Assembly: GCA_016789885.1 (NCBI GenBank)
Contig: JAEUPZ010000010.1
Location: 90,570-154,569, forward strand
Length of the DNA stretch: 64,000 bases
From: Chromatiales bacterium
GTDB lineage: Bacteria > Pseudomonadota > Gammaproteobacteria > Steroidobacterales > GCA-2729495
Direction: 5' to 3'
In this document: piece after piece, positions 59,293 to 64,000 of the stretch
Layout of the letters: every line of letters starts with the position of its first letter
Numbering within the stretch: the stretch's first letter is position 1
Notes under the pieces: generated by a model
The model's input: the letters and a program-made list of their open reading frames with translations, nothing else
Told to the model about the DNA's origin: nothing
The model's database searches: none
Made by a program: the position numbers and the translations under genes

Positions 59293-61182
59293 ATGGCAGC
59301 CATGAGCAGCACCCACGGCGCCGTCCCGCCCCACGCCCGGCCTTCGACCGCCACGCCCCCGAAGGGCCTCTTCACCGACCTCGCGCGCAATGCCGGCGTG
59401 TTCCGCTACACGCGCCGTGCCGTCGAGCTGGTCTGGCAGACGAATCCGCGCCTCGCCGTGGTCCTGGGCGCCCTGACCCTCGCGGCGGGCCTGCTGCCGG
59501 CGGTGGCGGCCTGGGTCGGCAAGCTGGTCATCGACGCCGTGGTGGCGGGCCTGGCGGCCGGGGCCGCCGGTGGCGCGCCCGACTACGGCCCGGTGCTGCA
59601 GCTGGTCCTCGTCGAGGGCATCGTCATCGCCGCGCTCACGGCCTGCCAGCGCGGCATCACCGCCTGCCAGTCGCTGCTGCGGGCGGAGCTCGGCTACCGC
59701 GTCAACGAGATGATCCTCGCCAAGGCCCTGACGCTGGACCTGACGCAGTTCGAGGACGCCGAGTTCTACGACAAGCTGACCCGCGCCCGGCGCGAGGCGT
59801 CGATCCGGCCGCTCAGCCTCGTCATCCGCAGCTTCGCGCTGCTGCAGCAGCTCATCGCCCTGGCGAGCTTCGCGGCGCTGATCGCCGCCTTCTCGCCCTG
59901 GGCCCTGGCGCTGCTCGTCGCGGCGGGCCTGCCGGCCTTCATCGCCGAGACGCGGTTCTCGGGCGACGCCTTCCGGCTCTTCCGCATGCGCGCCCCCGAG
60001 GCCCGCATGCAGAACTACCTCGAGATCGTCATGGCCCGCGAGGACCACGCCAAGGAGGTGCAGCTCTTCCAGCTGGGGCCGATGCTGCTCGACCGGTACC
60101 GGGCGATCTTCGACAAGGTCTACGCCGAGGACCGGGCGCTGACCATCCGGCGCGAGGGCTGGGGCCTGGCGCTGACGCTCATCGGTACCGTGGCCCTCTA
60201 CGGCGCCTACGGCTGGATCGCCACGACGGCCGTCGCCGGCCTGATCACGCTGGGCGAGATGACGATGTACGTGGTGCTGTTCCGGCAGGGGCAGGCGGCC
60301 ATCTCGGCGAGCCTCGGCGCCATCGGCGGCATGTACGAGGACAACCTCTACCTCACGAACCTGTACGAGTACCTCGAGCAGGCGCCGGGCTACCGCTGGG
60401 GCACGGCTGAGTCGGGCCCCGACCCGGCGGACGGCGTGCGCTTCGAGCATGTGTCCTTCACGTACCCGGGAGCGGCGGCGGCCGCGCTCGAGGACATCAC
60501 GCTGCACATCCGCCCGGGCGAGAGCCTGGCGCTCGTCGGCGAGAACGGCGCCGGCAAGTCGACGCTGATCAAGCTGCTCTGCGGGCTGTACCAGCCGACG
60601 TCGGGCCGAGTGCTGATCCACGGCCGCGACGTGCGCGAGTGGTCGCCGGAGGCGCTGCGCCGGGTGATCGGCGTGATCTTCCAGGACTTCAACCGCTACC
60701 AGTTCACCGTCGGCGAGAACATCGGCGCCGGCGACATCGCCGGCTTCGGCGACGAGGCCCGCTGGGAGGAGTCAGCCCGCAAGGGCATGGCCATGCCCTT
60801 CATCCGCCGGCTGGAGAAGGGCTTCCGCACGCAGCTCGGCAGCTGGTTCAAGGGCGGCAAGGAGCTGTCGACGGGCCAGTGGCAGAAGGTGGCCCTGTCC
60901 CGGGCCTTCATGCGCGAGTCGGCCGACATCCTCGTGCTCGACGAGCCGACGGCCTCGATGGATGCCGGCGCCGAGGCGGAGCTCTTCGAGTACTTCCGCG
61001 AGCACACGGCGGGGCGCACCGCGATCCTGATCTCCCACCGCTTCTCGACGGTGCGCCAGGCCGACCGCATCGCCGTGCTCGAGCACGGGCGCATCCTCGA
61101 GTACGGCACCCACGCCGATCTGCTGGCCCGGGACGGCCGCTACGCGCAGCTCTTCCGCCTGCAGGCCGAAGGCTACCGCTGA
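59293..61182 (+). CDS. ABC exporter, fused membrane and ATPase domains
   Basis: 629 residues. Six-helix exporter membrane domain (about 50-345) followed by an NBD: Walker A GENGAGKSTLI (417-427), Q loop IFQDFNRYQF, signature LSTGQWQKVALSRAF (STGQ instead of SGGQ), Walker B ILVLDEPTASMD, H loop ISHRFST. The STGQW signature recalls exporters next to peptide-modification clusters, but no precursor peptide or modification enzyme is seen here. Start ATG 59293 or 59302. Converges with and overlaps the protease gene by ten bases. Confidence 0.93.
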   Translation: MAAMSSTHGAVPPHARPSTATPPKGLFTDLARNAGVFRYTRRAVELVWQTNPRLAVVLGALTLAAGLLPAVAAWVGKLVIDAVVAGLAAGAAGGAPDYGPVLQLVLVEGIVIAALTACQRGITACQSLLRAELGYRVNEMILAKALTLDLTQFEDAEFYDKLTRARREASIRPLSLVIRSFALLQQLIALASFAALIAAFSPWALALLVAAGLPAFIAETRFSGDAFRLFRMRAPEARMQNYLEIVMAREDHAKEVQLFQLGPMLLDRYRAIFDKVYAEDRALTIRREGWGLALTLIGTVALYGAYGWIATTAVAGLITLGEMTMYVVLFRQGQAAISASLGAIGGMYEDNLYLTNLYEYLEQAPGYRWGTAESGPDPADGVRFEHVSFTYPGAAAAALEDITLHIRPGESLALVGENGAGKSTLIKLLCGLYQPTSGRVLIHGRDVREWSPEALRRVIGVIFQDFNRYQFTVGENIGAGDIAGFGDEARWEESARKGMAMPFIRRLEKGFRTQLGSWFKGGKELSTGQWQKVALSRAFMRESADILVLDEPTASMDAGAEAELFEYFREHTAGRTAILISHRFSTVRQADRIAVLEHGRILEYGTHADLLARDGRYAQLFRLQAEGYR

Positions 61183-63131
61183 GGGCACCGCCGGCGCCCC
61201 AGCAGGCCGAGCAGCAGGCCGGCCACGAGCCAGTCGCCGCTGCCACCGCCACCGCCGCCGCCGGACGTGCCGCCCACGGTGAGCGTCGTCGCATCGCTCA
61301 GGCCCTGGTCGTCGGTCACCGTGAGCCGGATGATCGCGGTGGCCCCGCTCGGGGCGACCACGCTGGCCACCGGCAGCGTCGGGTTGGCGATCACGGTGCC
61401 GGCCGGCCCGCTCGCCACCGTCCAGTTGAATGCGCTGATCGTGCGGCTCCGGGCGGCGGCGCTCGCGCTGCCGTCGAGCGTGACCGTGGGGCCTGGCGAG
61501 GTGCTGGCCGGCGTGGCGATGCGGGCAATGGGCCGCCGCGCCGCCGCCACCGACTGCACCGCGTCGGCGATCCCGGCGCCGCAGGTGCTGCCGGTGCAGT
61601 TGCACTGCCCGGTGGAGGGGTCGGTGGCCGGGCAGGTGGGCAACCCGGCCTCGGCAGGGAAGGGCCGGGCCGCTGCCTGCAGGCGGGCGCGGAGGTCGTC
61701 GGCCTTCAATCCGGCATTGACACCGTGCATGAGCGCGGCGATGCCGGCGACGATGGGCGCCGAGAAGCTCGTGCCGATGTTGATGTCGGAGCGCGCGTCG
61801 GTGTAGCCGCTGGCCGCCGGCGTGGTCGAGCCCGTGTTGGTGGTGGTGACGAGGGAGAAGAGGCAGTCGCCCACCAGGTTGACGCAGTTGCCGGCCGGGG
61901 CCGAGATGCCGACCTCGGGCCCCTGGCTCGAGTAGCCCACCTTGGTGCCCACCTGGCGCAGCCCGCCGACGGCCAGCGCGCCCGGGCAGTTGCCCGGCAC
62001 GTCGACGGGGCCGTTCTCGTTGCCGGCCGAGGCCACGACCAGCGCGCCGGCGGCGCGGATGTCGTTCACGGTGCTGATGTAGGCGCGGGTGCAGGTGCCG
62101 CTGCCGCCGAGGCTCATGTTCAGCACCTTCGCGGGGGTCGGGTTGGCCGGCACGCCGCTGACGGGGAGCCCGGCGGCCCAGCGCATGCCGGCGATGATGT
62201 CCGAGTCGTAGCCGCCGCACTTGCCGAGCACCCGCACCGGCAGCACGCGGCCCGACCAGGTGGCGCCGGCCAGGCCGATGCCGTTGTTGGTGATGGCGGC
62301 GAGCATGCCGGCCACCCGCGTGCCGTGCCAGGAGCTCGGCTGGGGATCCTGCAGGCCGTCGAGGTTGTTGTCCGGCGAGCAGTCCCGGAAGAGCGTCGTG
62401 GCAAGGTCGGCGGCCGAGAGCCAGTCCCCCGGGTCCGACGGGTCGTCGTCGCGGCCGTCGCCGTCGTTGGCCACGCGGAAGGTGCCGCCGGACTCGCCGG
62501 AGACGAAGTCGTAGCCCGGCAGCATGCGCCCGCCCTCGCTGGTGCGGCGCAGGTCGGGGTGCTCGTAGCGGATGCCGGTGTCGAGCACGGCGACGACGGT
62601 GTCGGCGGCACCCGCGGTGGTGTCCCAGGCGAGCTCGTTGCGGGCGGCGGCGACCTCGGTCGCGCGCAGGTACCACTGGTCGGGGAAGAACGGGTCCGAG
62701 GGCACCGCATGGGCCCGGCGGCGTTCGTCGGGGACGGCGAACTCCACCTCCGGGTCGGCGGCCATGCGCTCTAGCCAGGCGGCCTGCCCGGCGGCGTCCA
62801 TGCCGTCCGGCCCGATGACGGTGACGAGGTCGGGGGTGATCTCGCGGCTCGCCTGCACGGCCATGCCGAGGCGGCCGGCGAGCTGCCTCGCCCGTTGCGG
62901 TCCGCGACCCTCGGCGGCGGCGCCGAGCGCGCGCCGTCGGGCGTCGTCGGCAGCCGCCCCGGCACCGGCGTCTGCACCGGCCTCGGCGGCACGGAACTTC
63001 ACGATGAATCGCCCGGTGGGCTCGCCGGCGAGGGCGGGCGAGGCGAGCCGGAACGGCGGCTCTGCCCGGACGGGCCCCGGCAGCGCGATCACGGCCAGCA
63101 ACAGGCCTGGCACCAGTGTCCACCGCGGCAT
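61173..63131 (-). CDS. secreted S8 subtilisin-like serine protease with Gly-rich C-terminal sorting tail
   Basis: 652 residues. Signal peptide (1-23), inhibitor-like propeptide (about 40-140), catalytic domain (about 145-510) with Asp in VLDTGI (about 185), His in SSWHGTRVAGM (about 268), and Ser in GTSFSAPI (about 453), several Cys pairs, then a PKD/Ig-like module (VTLDGSASAAARSRTISAF, about 555-615). The C-terminus is seven Gly, then GSGDWLVAGLLLGLLGRRR, a GlyGly-CTERM-type signal: Gly-rich, hydrophobic helix, basic end. Such signals are cut by rhombosortase after secretion; none is in the window. 3' overlap with the ABC exporter. Confidence 0.92.
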   Translation of the reverse strand: MPRWTLVPGLLLAVIALPGPVRAEPPFRLASPALAGEPTGRFIVKFRAAEAGADAGAGAAADDARRRALGAAAEGRGPQRARQLAGRLGMAVQASREITPDLVTVIGPDGMDAAGQAAWLERMAADPEVEFAVPDERRRAHAVPSDPFFPDQWYLRATEVAAARNELAWDTTAGAADTVVAVLDTGIRYEHPDLRRTSEGGRMLPGYDFVSGESGGTFRVANDGDGRDDDPSDPGDWLSAADLATTLFRDCSPDNNLDGLQDPQPSSWHGTRVAGMLAAITNNGIGLAGATWSGRVLPVRVLGKCGGYDSDIIAGMRWAAGLPVSGVPANPTPAKVLNMSLGGSGTCTRAYISTVNDIRAAGALVVASAGNENGPVDVPGNCPGALAVGGLRQVGTKVGYSSQGPEVGISAPAGNCVNLVGDCLFSLVTTTNTGSTTPAASGYTDARSDINIGTSFSAPIVAGIAALMHGVNAGLKADDLRARLQAAARPFPAEAGLPTCPATDPSTGQCNCTGSTCGAGIADAVQSVAAARRPIARIATPASTSPGPTVTLDGSASAAARSRTISAFNWTVASGPAGTVIANPTLPVASVVAPSGATAIIRLTVTDDQGLSDATTLTVGGTSGGGGGGGSGDWLVAGLLLGLLGRRRCPQR

Positions 63132-63328
63132 CGTCTTCTCCCTGAAAATTCGGCGCCCGGGCCCTGCCCGGGGCCAGGCACCAGTATGCGGGAAAGCCGC
63201 CGCCGCGGTCAGCGGACGCGGGTCACGTTCCGGCGGCCTTTGCTACGGTGCGGCCCGGGCATCCCGCCCGCTGCGTCCAGACCGGCGCGACGTGCGAAAA
63301 TGCCGGCTTCCCACGGAGTGAGTCCTTC

Positions 63329-63865
63329 ATGCGCATCGATGCCATCAGCGTGGGGCGTGACCCGCCCCGCGACGTCAACGTCGTGATCGAGGTTCCGGTC
63401 GGCGGCGAGCCCATCAAGTACGAGATGGACAAGGAGGCCGGGACGCTGGTCGTCGACCGTTTCCTGTACACCTCGATGCGCTACCCCGGCAACTACGGGT
63501 TCATCCCGCACACGCTCTCGGAGGACGGCGACCCCCTCGACGTGCTCGTCTGCAACCAGCGGGGCATCGTGCCCGGCGCCGTGCTGGCCGTGCGCCCCGT
63601 CGGCGTGCTGCTGATGCAGGACGAGGCCGGCGGCGACGAGAAGATCATCGCCGTGCCCGTGCCGCGCCTGAGCCGTCGCTACGAGATGGTGCACGACTAC
63701 ACCGACCTGCCGGAGATCACCCGCCAGCAGATCCAGCACTTCTTCGAGCACTACAAGGACCTGGAAACCGGCAAGTGGGTGAAGGTCGTCGGCTGGGGTG
63801 ACCACGCCGAGGCCGAGCGGCAGATCGTCGCCGCCATCGACCGGGCCCGCGCCGCGAAGCGCTGA
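63329..63865 (+). CDS. ppa: inorganic pyrophosphatase (family I)
   Basis: Hydrolyses PPi to drive biosynthetic reactions. 178 residues from ATG 63329, with GGAG (63315-63318) upstream. The core [41 protein letters not shown] (with the metal-binding Asp residues) and [15 protein letters not shown] match family I enzymes. Normal length. Last gene before the contig edge. Confidence 0.97.
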   Translation: MRIDAISVGRDPPRDVNVVIEVPVGGEPIKYEMDKEAGTLVVDRFLYTSMRYPGNYGFIPHTLSEDGDPLDVLVCNQRGIVPGAVLAVRPVGVLLMQDEAGGDEKIIAVPVPRLSRRYEMVHDYTDLPEITRQQIQHFFEHYKDLETGKWVKVVGWGDHAEAERQIVAAIDRARAAKR

Positions 63866-63923
63866 GCAGCGCCGGACGGGGTGTCACTGGCCCGCGAGCG
63901 TCACGCTGTCAGGAACCAGGCGT

Positions 63924-64000
63924 GGGGGGGGGCCCCGCCCGCCCCCCCCCCCCCCCGCGCGGGCCCCGGCGGCCCGGCCCCCCCCCCGGGGAGCGCGGGG
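63924..64000. repeat. G/C homopolymer-rich terminus, probable low-quality contig end
   Basis: The final bases contain G9 (63924-63932), C15 (63942-63956) and C10 (63978-63987) in a stretch made only of G and C. Nothing similar appears elsewhere in the window. This looks like degraded sequence at an assembly end rather than biology. Confidence 0.75.

Noticed and set aside
60772..63123. Long Arg/Pro-rich frame on the same strand as the protease, shifted by one base
   Set aside because: Out-of-frame shadow of the protease with Arg-rich low-complexity translation.
59293..63131. Possible ribosomally made peptide cluster (ABC exporter plus subtilisin)
   Set aside because: No precursor peptide, modification enzyme or immunity gene in the flanks.

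Overview
The window is a GC-rich (about 70% by eye) stretch of a bacterial chromosome, almost certainly from a gammaproteobacterium. The order nuoHIJKLMN, initiator tRNA, rimP-nusA-infB-rbfA-truB-rpsO-pnp, together with smc-zipA-ligA, DksA and GluQ, is the classic proteobacterial arrangement, and ZipA in particular points to Gammaproteobacteria. TonB receptors, UbiD, nitrilase-like genes and a type II molybdoenzyme recall Steroidobacter/Nevskia-like lineages, but that placement is inference. The left edge cuts nuoH. The right edge ends in G/C homopolymers that look like a low-quality contig end.

Layout. 1-7.1 kb: distal half of the complex I operon. 7.1-16.1 kb: a good sigma70 promoter, tRNA-fMet, a leader with an intrinsic terminator, then the translation/RNA-turnover operon ending in pnp and a strong terminator. 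16.1-18.1 kb (minus): a PhaR-type regulator, a DksA with a very long Ala/Lys/Pro-rich N-terminal tail and a degenerate zinc finger, and queF. 18.3-25.4 kb: smc, zipA, ligA and a DUF6502-like gene. 25.4-34.8 kb: a full glycogen set (glgP, glgB, glgC, malQ, glgA) on both strands. 34.9-39.8 kb: two outer-membrane barrel proteins and a TonB-dependent receptor. 39.9-41.6 kb: two convergent, related membrane proteins.

41.7-57.4 kb is the accessory part: a bicupin protein and an amidohydrolase with overlapping ends, an acyl-CoA ligase, an HCCA-isomerase-like thioredoxin-fold protein, a Tat-exported type II molybdopterin oxidoreductase lacking its usual beta and gamma subunits, a Tat-exported amidohydrolase overlapping a small cytochrome c gene, two nitrilase-superfamily proteins (one with the catalytic Cys replaced by Gly), a UbiD decarboxylase, and a stress/envelope group (tandem Usp, phospholipase D, PspC). 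Together these look like an undescribed degradative pathway split between periplasm and cytoplasm, using hydroxylation, ring or amide hydrolysis, CoA activation and decarboxylation. The substrate cannot be read from the sequence.

57.4-63.9 kb: an exported NAD(P)-fold protein, gluQ, an ABC exporter, a secreted subtilisin with a Gly-rich C-terminal sorting tail, and inorganic pyrophosphatase. No insertion sequence, prophage, CRISPR array or rRNA was seen, and no gene-free stretch exceeds 300 bases.
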